Below, piece after piece: positions 16,958 to 25,337 of a stretch of 64,000 nt of DNA. This DNA is from Paraburkholderia nodosa (GTDB lineage Bacteria > Pseudomonadota > Gammaproteobacteria > Burkholderiales > Burkholderiaceae), in contig NZ_MCNV01000002.1 in assembly GCF_001718195.1 (NCBI RefSeq), positions 496,001 through 560,000 of the forward strand. The letters run 5' to 3'. The position numbers and the translations under genes are program-made. The notes beneath the pieces were generated by a model. It made no database searches and was not told the DNA's origin. It saw nothing but the letters and a program-made list of their open reading frames with translations. How positions within the stretch are numbered: the first letter of the stretch is position 1; each line of letters opens with the position of its first letter.

Positions 16958-18328
16958 ATGAATGCCGATCAACCGGGAGCCACGCTCCTTTCGGACGAAG
17001 ACGCCCAACGCCAGTTGCGCCGCGCCGTAATTGCCAGCACCATCGGCACGACGATCGAATGGTACGACTTTTTCCTCTACAGCATTGTCACCGGGCTTAT
17101 CTTCGCGAAGCTGTACTTTCCTGAATCCGACCCGCTAGTCGGCACCCTGCAGGCCTTTCTGATCTATGCCGTGGGCTTCGTCGCACGGCCAGTCGGCGCG
17201 GCCATTTTCGGCCACTATGGCGATCGCGTCGGCCGCAAAGCCACGCTGATCGTCACGCTGCTGCTCATGGGAGTCGCCACCTTCGCCGTGGCCTTCGTTC
17301 CGACCTATGCCTCGATCGGCATCTGGGGCGCCGTTCTGCTCACGGTGCTGCGCTTCATCCAGGGCGTGGGCGTGGGCGGCGAATGGGGCGGGTCGGTCCT
17401 GATGTCGATGGAGTGGGCGCGCACCAATTCGCACCGCGGCTTCGTTGCTTCCTGGCCGCAATTCGGCGTGCCGGCGGGACTCTTCATCGCCAATCTCGTG
17501 GTGCTCGCCGTCAGCGCGTTCTCCGGAGACGCCTTCATGACGTGGGGATGGCGGGTGCCGTTCCTGCTGAGTATCGTGCTCGTCGCGATCGGCCTCTATA
17601 TCCGGCTGAGCATTCTCGAAACGCCGATCTTCGCGAAGCTCCTCGCCGAGAACAAGATCGAGAAAACGCCGATGCTGGAGGTCATTCGCCGCCAACCCAA
17701 GGACATTCTCCTCTCGGCGTTGGCGCGCATGGCCGAACAGGCGCCGTTCTATATCTACACGGCCTTCGTCTTCACGTATGGCGTGAAGACACTGCACGTT
17801 TCGCGCGACCTCATGCTCACTGCGGTTCTGGCTGCCGCCGTGCTGCAGTTCGTGACCATTCCGTTCTTTGGGCACGTGTCCGACCTGATCGGACGCAAGC
17901 GCATGTACATGATCGGCGCGTTGGCCGCGGGCATCTTCGGCTTTATCTACTTCGGCATGCTGGATACGAAAAACACGGCTTTGATTTTCGCGGCCGTGGT
18001 GCTTTCGCTCGTGCCGCACGCCATGCTGTATGGTCCGCAGGCGGCGTTCATCGCCGAATCGTTCACGGGGCGGCTGCGGTACAGCGGCGCCTCGCTCGGT
18101 TATCAGCTGGCTTCCGTGATTGCGGGCGGCCCGGCGCCGCTGATCGCAACGGCGCTCTTCGCGTATTACCGCACGGGTTATGCAATCGCGATCTATATCG
18201 CCGTGTGCGGTGTGATCAGTCTGCTCGCCGCCTGGCGCATGGGCGATTACACGAACAAGGATATTTCGCGCGAATACGACGACGCGCGCGGAACAGGAGA
18301 TCACGGGCACGCTTCCCGCCCCGCATGA
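16958..18328 (+). CDS. MFS transporter, metabolite:H+ symporter (MHS) family
   Basis: A 456-residue transporter counted from the ATG at 16958 (MNADQPGATL), which has a G-rich site upstream; an in-frame ATG at 16889 gives a longer leader of doubtful value. Twelve membrane segments are visible. MHS-family signatures are clear: TIGTTIEWYDFFLYS in helix 1, GHYGDRVGRKATL between helices 2 and 3, and RFIQGVGVGGEWGGS in helix 4. Relatives import shikimate, citrate, proline/betaine, alpha-ketoglutarate or aromatic acids with protons; the substrate here cannot be told. The N-terminal cytosolic part has an acidic DEDAQRQLRRAV stretch. It ends just before a bidirectional terminator shared with the phospholipase gene. 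Confidence 0.93.
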   Translation: MNADQPGATLLSDEDAQRQLRRAVIASTIGTTIEWYDFFLYSIVTGLIFAKLYFPESDPLVGTLQAFLIYAVGFVARPVGAAIFGHYGDRVGRKATLIVTLLLMGVATFAVAFVPTYASIGIWGAVLLTVLRFIQGVGVGGEWGGSVLMSMEWARTNSHRGFVASWPQFGVPAGLFIANLVVLAVSAFSGDAFMTWGWRVPFLLSIVLVAIGLYIRLSILETPIFAKLLAENKIEKTPMLEVIRRQPKDILLSALARMAEQAPFYIYTAFVFTYGVKTLHVSRDLMLTAVLAAAVLQFVTIPFFGHVSDLIGRKRMYMIGALAAGIFGFIYFGMLDTKNTALIFAAVVLSLVPHAMLYGPQAAFIAESFTGRLRYSGASLGYQLASVIAGGPAPLIATALFAYYRTGYAIAIYIAVCGVISLLAAWRMGDYTNKDISREYDDARGTGDHGHASRPA

Positions 18329-18346
18329 TCGGCTGCTGAAAAACAC

Positions 18347-18384
18347 AGCGCGCCCCTTGCCGACGAATCTGGCAGGGGCGCGCT
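18347..18384. terminator. Bidirectional intrinsic terminator between convergent genes
   Basis: A GC-rich hairpin (AGCGCGCCCCTTGCC paired with GGCAGGGGCGCGCT, one bulged T, nine-base loop) followed by TCTTTCT on the plus strand and preceded by GAAAAACAC, which reads as a T-run on the minus strand. It lies between the MHS transporter and the phospholipase gene, which end on either side. Confidence 0.8.
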
Positions 18385-18423
18385 TCTTTCTACCGATCAA
18401 CAACGATCAGCGATCCTCAACGG

Positions 18424-20094
18424 TCAAACCTTCGGTGCCTTGTCGAGCACCACGCCCGTCGTCGGATCGAGGTACAGCCTGCGATCTTCGTGGCCGCGGC
18501 CGCGGCGGTCGAAGTCGAACATGCCCATGATGCTGCCTGCCGTCGCATCGAACGAACCGCCGCCGATGCGCTGACCGTCAAGCCAGTTGTCTTCGATGAA
18601 ACGCACCACGGACGCCTGGTCGATCAGCGTATGGTCGACGTAGTTCTCGCGCGCCCACGGCGAGATCACGACGAACGGAATGCGCGTGCCCGGACCGCAG
18701 CGGCCGTTCACGGGCTTGCCGTTCAGGCCGGCGGGCGCCGAACCCGTGCCGCAGATGCCGGCGGCCGTCAGCTGGTCGGCCACGCTGTCGTACGAAGCGC
18801 TGGTGGGCTGCGCGTAGGCATGGTCGTACCAGCCGTCCGAGTCATCCCATGCCACGATCACGGCCGTATCTTCCCAGTCATGCTGATCCTGCAGGAAGTT
18901 CACGACCTTCGTGACGAAAGCCTGCTCGTCGAGCGGATCCGAATAACCGGCGTGGCCGTCCTGGTAGGCCGGAGCCTTCAGGAAGCTCACCGACGGGAAA
19001 TTGCCCGCCTTCACGGCAGCGAAGAAGTCGTCGGTATCGTACTGGTGATTCGCCGGGTCGGGGTTGCCGTTCTTGCCCTCGGTGTGACCGATCGCGGCGA
19101 GCGAGCTCGGACGCAGATGCTGCGGGTTCGAGGTCGAAGCATAGTACTGGAACCAGTTGTGGTGCGGAATATAGTCGGCGGTAGCCGAGCCCACCACCGG
19201 CGAGACCGTGCTGCGCTTGCAGCCGGTCGTGCCGTTGCTGTTCGTCGTCGCGAGGTTGAAGCCTCCCATGAAGCCGCCCCACGAAACGCTACGCGCGTTC
19301 AGCAGGTCGCCGATATTCTTGCCGGTCATCTGCGCCTGGTCGGTCGCGCTCGAGCAGAGGTCGTAGGCCGGATCGACGTCGTTGATCATCGTAAAACCGT
19401 TCTGCCCGTCGTTCACATAGTACGAACCGGCGGTCGAAGGCTTCTTGGTCGTGAGCACAACCTTCATGCCGTTGGTCTGGCCCGAGACCACTTCGAGCGC
19501 ACCGGGCGTCGACGGACCGTAGGTCGACGTATAGGCGTTATCGCTCATCGCGAAGTGCTGCGCGTAGTTCCACAGCGCCGTGACGGTGTTGCCGTCGTAG
19601 TAGCCCATCACCTGGCCCTTCGTGCCGAACGCGCCGGCGCCGCCGCTCGTGCCGTTACCCGTGTACAACGGGAAGAGGTCGGCATGGCCGTCGTCGTACG
19701 CCTGCTGCTCGGCCGTATAGGCGTGGTTCTGGTCGGCCGTGGCCGCCTGGGTCCGATCCAGACGGAACGGATTGGCAGCGCCCGTGCCATTGGCCGCATT
19801 CGTGAAGTTCGGATTCTTCGTCAGCAGCGTGCCCGTCAGACCGTTCACTTCGGGCGTGCCCGGTTGCGCCTTGAATGCTGGCTCGCCGGACGGGTTGGTC
19901 GCATGCGGGTAGGTCGCGAAGTAATGGTCGAACGAGACGTTCTCGCCATAAATCACGACCAGGTGCTTGATCGGAGTGGCGGTGTGATTGTGTTCCGGAT
20001 GATTCTTGTCGTGATCGTCACCAGCACTCCACGCAATTGTCGATGCGAATGCTGCGGCTGTGAGCGAACCAACTGCGACGTGACGCCATTGCAT
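18424..20094 (-). CDS. Exported phospholipase C/acid phosphatase (phosphoesterase family)
   Basis: A 556-residue member of the phosphoesterase family that includes bacterial phospholipase C and AcpA-type acid phosphatases. AGGAG precedes the ATG at 20094. A signal peptide (MQWRHVAVGSLTAAAFASTIAWSAG) is followed by a His-rich stretch and the metal/nucleophile site GENVSFDHYFATYP; in this family Asn, Ser or Thr and Asp/His here hold the active site. Further family blocks are MSDNAYTSTYGPSTPGALE, TAVIVAWDDSDGWYDHAYAQP and GTRIPFVVISPWAR. It should cleave phosphate or phosphodiester bonds in the periplasm or outside the cell, possibly for phosphate scavenging. The C-terminal DUF seen in large phospholipases C is absent, so it is closer to the AcpA type. 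Confidence 0.92.
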   Translation of the reverse strand: MQWRHVAVGSLTAAAFASTIAWSAGDDHDKNHPEHNHTATPIKHLVVIYGENVSFDHYFATYPHATNPSGEPAFKAQPGTPEVNGLTGTLLTKNPNFTNAANGTGAANPFRLDRTQAATADQNHAYTAEQQAYDDGHADLFPLYTGNGTSGGAGAFGTKGQVMGYYDGNTVTALWNYAQHFAMSDNAYTSTYGPSTPGALEVVSGQTNGMKVVLTTKKPSTAGSYYVNDGQNGFTMINDVDPAYDLCSSATDQAQMTGKNIGDLLNARSVSWGGFMGGFNLATTNSNGTTGCKRSTVSPVVGSATADYIPHHNWFQYYASTSNPQHLRPSSLAAIGHTEGKNGNPDPANHQYDTDDFFAAVKAGNFPSVSFLKAPAYQDGHAGYSDPLDEQAFVTKVVNFLQDQHDWEDTAVIVAWDDSDGWYDHAYAQPTSASYDSVADQLTAAGICGTGSAPAGLNGKPVNGRCGPGTRIPFVVISPWARENYVDHTLIDQASVVRFIEDNWLDGQRIGGGSFDATAGSIMGMFDFDRRGRGHEDRRLYLDPTTGVVLDKAPKV

Positions 20095-20227
20095 TTTCGG
20101 CTCCTGGTTGGTTTCGTATTGTCGGGATCACCGTGAAGCCGGGTGAAGGCGTTATGCAGCTCGCATCGTGGCGCTCATGCCAGCTGAATGCGGAGGCTAC
20201 ACGGCATGAGGATTAAAGCATCGGGTT

Positions 20228-20413
20228 ATGAATGCTCAGCGTCAGACTCCTTACGAAATATTTTCGATTGGAAAGTTTGGCGCTGAATCGGCACTCGGCA
20301 TTCGATTGGCACGCTCAGTTGCCGACGCAACGATAAAGGCCACCGGGATTTCAGGTATGAAGATTGCTCACCGGGCGCGCCGGTTAGCAAACGAGCTGAA
20401 TAAAATGAATTGA
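20228..20413 (+). CDS. Possible small protein, 61 residues
   Basis: An open frame of 61 codons in a 354-bp gap between the phospholipase and SDR genes, both on the minus strand. The peptide (MNAQRQTPYEIFSIGKFGAE at the start) is fairly balanced, with a basic C-terminus, and codon use is less GC-biased than its neighbours. The ribosome binding site is poor. I do not recognise it. It may be a horizontally acquired small gene or chance. Confidence 0.35.
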   Translation: MNAQRQTPYEIFSIGKFGAESALGIRLARSVADATIKATGISGMKIAHRARRLANELNKMN

Positions 20414-20448
20414 GCCGCAGTGCGGCGGCCGGCAATGGAACAGGCGGC

Positions 20449-21195
20449 CTAGATGAAACTAACGCCGCCGTTGACGGCAATGGTTTGCCCCGTGACGAAG
20501 CCGTTGCCGACCACCATCAACACGACCTGTGCGACCTCATCGGCTTCACCGAGGCGGCCGACGGGCAGCCGCTCGGCGATGTTCGCGGCTTTCAGCGGCG
20601 CGGCCATCTCCGTGTCGATGGGTCCCGGCGCCACGGCGTTCACGGTCACGCCTTCCCGTGCCACGCGTGAGGCGTAGCCACGCGTCAAGCCTTCGAGACC
20701 CGCCTTCGATGCGTTGTAATGAATGCCGACGAGGCCTGCGCCGCGCGCGGCGACGGACGAAAGATTGACGATGCGGCCCCAGCGGCGTGCGCGCATGCCG
20801 GGCAGCACCGCCTGCGTGCAAAGAAACGCCGACTTGAGATTGACGGCGAGCGTATGGTCGAATTCGGCCTCCGTAATCGACTCGATGTCGCTGAACGTGC
20901 CCGTGCCGGCGTTGTTCACGAGCACATCGACCGCGCCGAGGCGGCGCTCGATCTCGCCAATCATGCTGGTGACGTCACTCGCCGACGACACATCGGCGCG
21001 CACCGCGAGCGCGCGGCCGCCGGCGCTTTCGATCTGCGCGACGACCTGGTCCGCTTCGTCAGCGCGCTGCCGGTAGTTCACGCCAACCGCCGCGCCAGCC
21101 GAAGCCAGTGCCAGGGCAATGGCCCGCCCGATCCCGCGCGAGCCGCCAGTCACGAGCGCAACGCGATGATTCAGGTCGGGCAACAGAGCGGACAT
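20449..21195 (-). CDS. Short-chain dehydrogenase/reductase, FabG-like
   Basis: A 248-residue classical SDR. AAGGAG precedes the ATG at 21195. The NAD(P)-binding motif TGGSRGIG (17-24), NNAG (about 93-96), the catalytic Ser (LSSVAARG), YNASK with the catalytic Tyr and Lys (about 160-164), and the PGPIDTEM loop are all in place. The fold and the YRQRADEADQ loop suggest NADPH preference and 3-oxoacyl-ACP reductase-like activity, but family members reduce many ketones. The terminal NGGVSFI is short but typical. No fatty-acid genes are adjacent, so a dedicated fatty-acid role is unlikely. The gene stands alone or follows the small membrane protein gene at 21265. Confidence 0.92.
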   Translation of the reverse strand: MSALLPDLNHRVALVTGGSRGIGRAIALALASAGAAVGVNYRQRADEADQVVAQIESAGGRALAVRADVSSASDVTSMIGEIERRLGAVDVLVNNAGTGTFSDIESITEAEFDHTLAVNLKSAFLCTQAVLPGMRARRWGRIVNLSSVAARGAGLVGIHYNASKAGLEGLTRGYASRVAREGVTVNAVAPGPIDTEMAAPLKAANIAERLPVGRLGEADEVAQVVLMVVGNGFVTGQTIAVNGGVSFI

Positions 21196-21264
21196 GGTGG
21201 GCTCCTTCTGCGGTCGGTTTGCATTTTACAGCCGCCCTTGCGCATGACGCTCGCCTCGACGCGA

Positions 21265-21480
21265 TCACGGCGCCGTGCCAATGCCGCCGCCCGGGCCCGC
21301 CAGTTCGCCGTCTACGCCCAGCTCAGCCGCGTGGCCGTGGGCGTTCACACGGCCGCCACGGCGCGAAAACGGCGGCGTGCGCAGCTTCGCGCGGCGACGC
21401 GGCCCGGAAACCGGGTCCAGATAAAACATGACGAGCGTGCCTGCCGCGGCGGCCGCTGCGAGATGGAACAGTGCCTTCAT
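21265..21480 (-). CDS. Small membrane protein with YLDPVSGPRRR motif
   Basis: A 71-residue protein starting at the ATG at 21480, with GAGAGG upstream; the frame opens further but without a ribosome binding site. It has one N-terminal hydrophobic helix (about 4-20, LFHLAAAAAAGTLVMFYL) and a basic tail beginning DPVSGPRRRAKLR. Such short helix-plus-DPxSGxRRR proteins are common membrane proteins of unknown role. It lies 69 bp upstream of the SDR gene. Confidence is limited by the short length and the glycine-rich tail. Confidence 0.58.
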   Translation of the reverse strand: MKALFHLAAAAAAGTLVMFYLDPVSGPRRRAKLRTPPFSRRGGRVNAHGHAAELGVDGELAGPGGGIGTAP

Positions 21481-21527
21481 GGATGCCTCTCGATAGTTGC
21501 AACGCATGCAAAGCGCGGAATGCGGCG

Positions 21528-21551
21528 CGGTCGACTTGATTGAGTCGACCG
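21528..21551. terminator. Hairpin downstream of the SUF operon
   Basis: A perfect 9-bp stem (CGGTCGACT with AGTCGACCG) around a six-base loop, about 70 bp after the stop of the last SUF-operon gene and about 50 bp before the start of the small membrane protein gene. There is no T-run, so it could be a weak terminator or an operator for the downstream gene. Confidence 0.45.
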
Positions 21552-21623
21552 GCCATTGCATCGATCCGCGCAGCCATTATGCCGCTGACAACTGTGCGTG
21601 AGGCGCCTGCATGGCTTCCGCTC

Positions 21624-21956
21624 TCAGGAAAAGCCCTCATCCCAGCGTGTATCGCGCACTTGCACCATGCCCGCTTCCACGCGCACTGCGAACACCGCGA
21701 CGTCCTCATACGCGGGCGGCGCGAGAACCTTGCCCGTCTTGATGCAAAAACGGGCGCCATGGCGCGGGCAAATCACCTCGTCGCCCTCCACGGCGCCGCC
21801 CGTCAGCACGCCGCCGTCGTGCGGACAGGTATCCTCGATCGCATAACAGGTCCCTTCGAGATTGAATACGGCGACCGCCGTGCCGTCCACATCGACGCTG
21901 CGTACGGAACCCGGTTCAAACTCGGCGTATGGCGCCACGTCCACCCAGTCGGCCAT
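21624..21956 (-). CDS. Rieske-type 2Fe-2S ferredoxin at the end of the SUF operon
   Basis: A 110-residue soluble Rieske protein. The cluster ligands are visible as CPHDGG (about 44-49) and CPRHGARF (about 63-70), with the usual GDEVI spacing. It belongs to the small ferredoxin-subunit group related to dioxygenase ferredoxins (BphF/NirD-like). It starts one base after the stop of sufT, so it is translated from the same message. Rieske ferredoxins in this position may supply electrons during cluster assembly or protect it; this is inference from context. It is the last gene of the operon. Confidence 0.93.
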   Translation of the reverse strand: MADWVDVAPYAEFEPGSVRSVDVDGTAVAVFNLEGTCYAIEDTCPHDGGVLTGGAVEGDEVICPRHGARFCIKTGKVLAPPAYEDVAVFAVRVEAGMVQVRDTRWDEGFS

Positions 21957-21957
21957 A

Positions 21958-22290
21958 TCAGAGCATCCCCAGTTGCAGCAGCGCCGCTTCGGACATGCGC
22001 GCTCTCGTCCACGGCGGGTCCCAAACCAACTCGACGTTCGTTTCGCTCACGCCTTCCACTTCGTTCACGTATTCTTCGACCGTGCCAGGGAAGGTTTGCG
22101 CGACCGGACAGCCCGGCGCGGTCAGCGTCATGCGGATCATCACGTGCCCCGTTTCGGCATCCACGTCGAGTTGATACACGAGCCCCAGATCATAGATGTT
22201 CACCGGTATCTCCGGATCGAACACCGAGCGCAACGCGTCGATCACGCGTTCGCGCAAGTCGTTGCTCACCGTTTGCGTATTCATCGTCAT
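21958..22290 (-). CDS. sufT: SufT-type iron-sulfur assembly factor (DUF59/MIP18)
   Basis: A 110-residue DUF59 protein. The conserved DPEIPVNIYDLGLVYQL stretch (about 25-41) and the Cys-containing TAPGCPVAQ loop (about 58-66) define the family, which helps mature 4Fe-4S proteins such as aconitase and lipoyl synthase. GGAGG lies four bases before the first ATG (22290); a second ATG at 22284 is also usable. It starts 22 bp after sufU. The position sufU-sufT is typical of SUF operons in Gram-positive bacteria and some proteobacteria. Confidence 0.93.
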   Translation of the reverse strand: MTMNTQTVSNDLRERVIDALRSVFDPEIPVNIYDLGLVYQLDVDAETGHVMIRMTLTAPGCPVAQTFPGTVEEYVNEVEGVSETNVELVWDPPWTRARMSEAALLQLGML

Positions 22291-22312
22291 ATGCCTCCAG
22301 GCCCGCGCGGCC

Positions 22313-22765
22313 TCATTCCGTCGATACGGTTCCGCGCTCGTCGCGCAACGCGGCGTGCAGCGTGTGCCACGCCAGCGTCGCGCATTTGATGCGCGCCGGA
22401 AATTCGCGCACGCCCGCGAGCACCGCGAGCTTGCCGAGACCTTCGGCAGAGGCCGGGCGGTCCGAAGGCGCCGTCGCCATCGCGTGGAAGCGTTCGAACA
22501 GCGCCTCGACTTCCGCCTGCGTGCGGCCCTTGAGCGCTTCGGTCATCAACGAAGCCGAAGCCGTGGCGATCGCGCACCCCGCGCCCTCGAACCCGGCGTC
22601 CTTGACCACGCCGTCCTCGATACGCAGATACAACGTGACGCGGTCGCCGCACAACGGGTTGTAGCCTTCGGCGCTATGCGTCGCGCCGGGCACCGTGTGG
22701 CAGTTCCGCGGCCGCCGGTAGTGGTCGAAGATCGTTTCCTGGTACAGGTCGCGCAAATCGCTCAT
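22313..22765 (-). CDS. sufU: SufU zinc-dependent sulfur-transfer protein
   Basis: A 150-residue IscU/SufU-type protein starting at the ATG at 22765, which overlaps the sufS stop by four bases. The three ligand cysteines are visible in NPLCGDR, GAGCAIATAS and IKCATLAWHT, and the SufU-specific insertion between the second and third (the run around LKGRTQAEVEALFERF plus residues to GKLAVLAG) is present. In SufU-type systems this protein receives sulfur from SufS in a zinc-dependent Cys swap, in place of SufE. No sufE is nearby, which agrees with that role. Confidence 0.94.
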   Translation of the reverse strand: MSDLRDLYQETIFDHYRRPRNCHTVPGATHSAEGYNPLCGDRVTLYLRIEDGVVKDAGFEGAGCAIATASASLMTEALKGRTQAEVEALFERFHAMATAPSDRPASAEGLGKLAVLAGVREFPARIKCATLAWHTLHAALRDERGTVSTE

Positions 22766-24015
22766 AGCGGGAACACCTCTTCTACACGCGCGAGGCCGTC
22801 GAGCAGCGCGTCGACTTCGGCGCGTGTGTTGTACAGCGCAAACGAAGCGCGCACCGTGGCCGGCACGCCATAGCGGTCCATCACCGGCATCGCGCAATGA
22901 TGGCCCGTGCGCACCGCCACGCCGCACTGGTCGAGTATCGTGCCGATGTCGTGGGCGTGCGCGTTCTCCATGACGAACGAGAGGATGCCGAGTTTTTCTT
23001 TCGCCGTTCCGATCCTTCGCACGTTAGGCATTCCACGCAATGCTTCGTCGGCATACGCGAGCAGATCGGCCTCGTGCCGTTGCGCGACTTCCAGGCCAAT
23101 TGCACTTATGTAGTCCAGTGCCGCGCCGAGCCCGATCGCCCCCGCAATGTTCGGCGTGCCCGCTTCGAACCGCCATGGAATCACGTTGTACTCGGTCTTC
23201 TCGAACGTCACGGAGCGGATCATGTCGCCGCCGCCCTGCCATGGCGGCATGGCTTCCAGTAGCGCAGACTTCGCGTACAGCGCGCCAATGCCGGTCGGGC
23301 CATAGACCTTGTGACCCGAGAACGCATAGAAGTCGCAATCGAGCGCGACTACGTCCACGGGAACATGCGCGATCGCCTGCGCGCCGTCGACCAGCACCGG
23401 CACGCCGCGCGCATGCGCAAGTTCGATCATCTGTGCAAGCGGATTGACACTGCCCAGCGCGTTCGACGCATGCGACACCGCCACCATGCGCGTGCGTGAG
23501 CCGAGCAGGCGCGCGTAGGCGTCGAAGTCGAGCGTGCCGTCGTCGTCGATCGGCGCCACCTTCAGCACCGCGCCGGTCTGCGCGCAGACAAGTTGCCACG
23601 GCACGATATTCGAGTGATGCTCCATCGCGGTGATGAGCACTTCGTCGCCGGGCTCAAGGCGCGGCCGCGCGTAGCTTTGCGCCACCAGATTGATCGCTTC
23701 CGTGGTGCCGCGCGTGTACACGATCTCCTTCTCGTGCGTCGCGTGAATAAAACGCGCAATGCGCGCGCGGGCGCCCTCGTAGGCATCGGTCGCGCGCTGC
23801 GACAGCAGATGCACGCCGCGATGCACGTTGGCATTGTCGTGCTCGTAATAGGCCTGCTCGGCGGCGATCACGCTCGCGGGCTTCTGCGTGGTCGCCGCGT
23901 TGTCGAGGTACACGAGCGGCTTGCCGTGCACGCTTTCCCGCAGAATCGGAAAGTCGCGGCGCCAGGCCACGACCGCTTCGGCGTCGGGAATGCCCACCGG
24001 TTCGAGTAGATTCAT
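22762..24015 (-). CDS. sufS: SufS cysteine desulfurase
   Basis: A 417-residue group II cysteine desulfurase. The ATG at 24015 overlaps the sufD stop by four bases; the longer frame upstream is inside sufD. The PLP-binding Lys is K236 in FSGHKVYGP and the catalytic Cys is C374 in RTGHHCAMP. Other blocks: YLDNAATTQKP, EHHSNIVPWQ, VDGAQAIAH. It removes sulfur from cysteine and hands it as persulfide to SufU. Its downstream partner gene, sufU, overlaps it. Confidence 0.96.
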   Translation of the reverse strand: MNLLEPVGIPDAEAVVAWRRDFPILRESVHGKPLVYLDNAATTQKPASVIAAEQAYYEHDNANVHRGVHLLSQRATDAYEGARARIARFIHATHEKEIVYTRGTTEAINLVAQSYARPRLEPGDEVLITAMEHHSNIVPWQLVCAQTGAVLKVAPIDDDGTLDFDAYARLLGSRTRMVAVSHASNALGSVNPLAQMIELAHARGVPVLVDGAQAIAHVPVDVVALDCDFYAFSGHKVYGPTGIGALYAKSALLEAMPPWQGGGDMIRSVTFEKTEYNVIPWRFEAGTPNIAGAIGLGAALDYISAIGLEVAQRHEADLLAYADEALRGMPNVRRIGTAKEKLGILSFVMENAHAHDIGTILDQCGVAVRTGHHCAMPVMDRYGVPATVRASFALYNTRAEVDALLDGLARVEEVFPL

Positions 24016-25337
24016 GACAGTCCCCGCAGGTACTCGCCACCGGGCAGGCGCGCGAGCAACTGTTGCGTGAGCCGGCCGCGCAGCGCGGCGCTTTCCACGC
24101 GATCCACGCTCACGCGCGCGAACGACCACACGAGGAGCGCGCGCGCCATGCGCTCGTCTATGCCGCGCGAGCGCAGGTAAAAGAGCGGGCTCTCGTCGAG
24201 CTGGCCGACGGTCGCGCCGTGCGTGCACTTCACGTCGTCGGCGTGAATCTCCAGTTGGGGCTTCGTGTCGATCTCGGCGTTACGCGAGAGCAGCAGATTG
24301 TCGTTGCCTTGATGCGCATTCGTCTGCTGCGCGTCCTGATGCACGATCACGCGGCCGTCGAACACCGCATGCGACGCGCCGTCGAGCACGCCGCGATAGT
24401 ATTCCCGGCTGGTGCCGCGCGGCATCTCATGGTCGATGCGCGTGTGATGATCCACGTGCTGCCGCGCGCTCACGAAATACAGGCCGTTCAGGTCGACTTG
24501 CGCGTCTTCTGCGTCCAGACGCGTGTCGATCTGCGTACGCGACAACGCGCCGCCGAACGCGAACGAGTGCGAGGTGAAGTGGCTCGCCCGCCGCTGCGAA
24601 ACACCGACGTGCGCGATATGAAACGCGCTGCGCGCCTCCTGCTGGATGCGGCAATGCTGAACGTCGGCCTCTTCGTCGGCGACGATTTCCGTGGCGGTGT
24701 TGACGAAATAGGCTTCGTCGGTAATGCCCGCGAACTGCTCGACGATCGAGCAACGCGCCCCGCGCTCCGCGACCACCGCGTTGAACGGATGCATGGCAAG
24801 CGCAGCCTCGCTGCTGAAGAACAGCACGTGCAGCGGCCAGTCCAGCGCGCAGCCGGGCGGCAGCACGACCATGTAGCCGTCGCTGCGAAACGCGCCGTTG
24901 AGCGCCGCAAAGCCGTCCTCGGGCGCACGCCGCGCCATGATCGATTCGACCCGCTCAGGAATCCTGCGCATTGCCTGCGCGAGCGTGCCGACGAACGCGC
25001 CTTCCGGCAAGGGCGGCAACGACGAGAGCTTCGGCACGTGGCGGCCGTTCACGAACACGATACGCCCGCCCGCGTCGGCGGGCACGAGGTCGTCGATCAG
25101 GCGGGCGTAGTCGGTCTGCTCGCCGTCCGAAGGCATGAAATGCCAATGCGGCTTCGCAATCGGCATCACATTGGTGTATTTCCACGCTTCGAGTTGCGTG
25201 CCGGGAAAGCCCAGCGTCTCGAACCGGTCGAACGCGTGCCGTCTCGCCTTGCGCAACCACGGCAGCTCGACGCCAGCCAGCGTCCCCGCCATCGTGCGGA
25301 AGGCGTCGCGGTAATGCTCGCGCGTTGATTCGCTCAT
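24012..25337 (-). CDS. sufD: SufD, scaffold component of SufBCD
   Basis: A 441-residue SufD homologue. The beta-helix core carries the family runs LEAWKYTNV near the N-terminus and, near the end, DDVKCTHGATVGQLDESPLF with the Cys-Thr-His group at the SufB-SufD interface, then YLRSRGIDE. It works with SufB and SufC as the cluster-building scaffold. Its ATG overlaps the sufC stop by four bases (ATGA type), and its stop overlaps sufS. Confidence 0.95.
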   Translation of the reverse strand: MSESTREHYRDAFRTMAGTLAGVELPWLRKARRHAFDRFETLGFPGTQLEAWKYTNVMPIAKPHWHFMPSDGEQTDYARLIDDLVPADAGGRIVFVNGRHVPKLSSLPPLPEGAFVGTLAQAMRRIPERVESIMARRAPEDGFAALNGAFRSDGYMVVLPPGCALDWPLHVLFFSSEAALAMHPFNAVVAERGARCSIVEQFAGITDEAYFVNTATEIVADEEADVQHCRIQQEARSAFHIAHVGVSQRRASHFTSHSFAFGGALSRTQIDTRLDAEDAQVDLNGLYFVSARQHVDHHTRIDHEMPRGTSREYYRGVLDGASHAVFDGRVIVHQDAQQTNAHQGNDNLLLSRNAEIDTKPQLEIHADDVKCTHGATVGQLDESPLFYLRSRGIDERMARALLVWSFARVSVDRVESAALRGRLTQQLLARLPGGEYLRGLS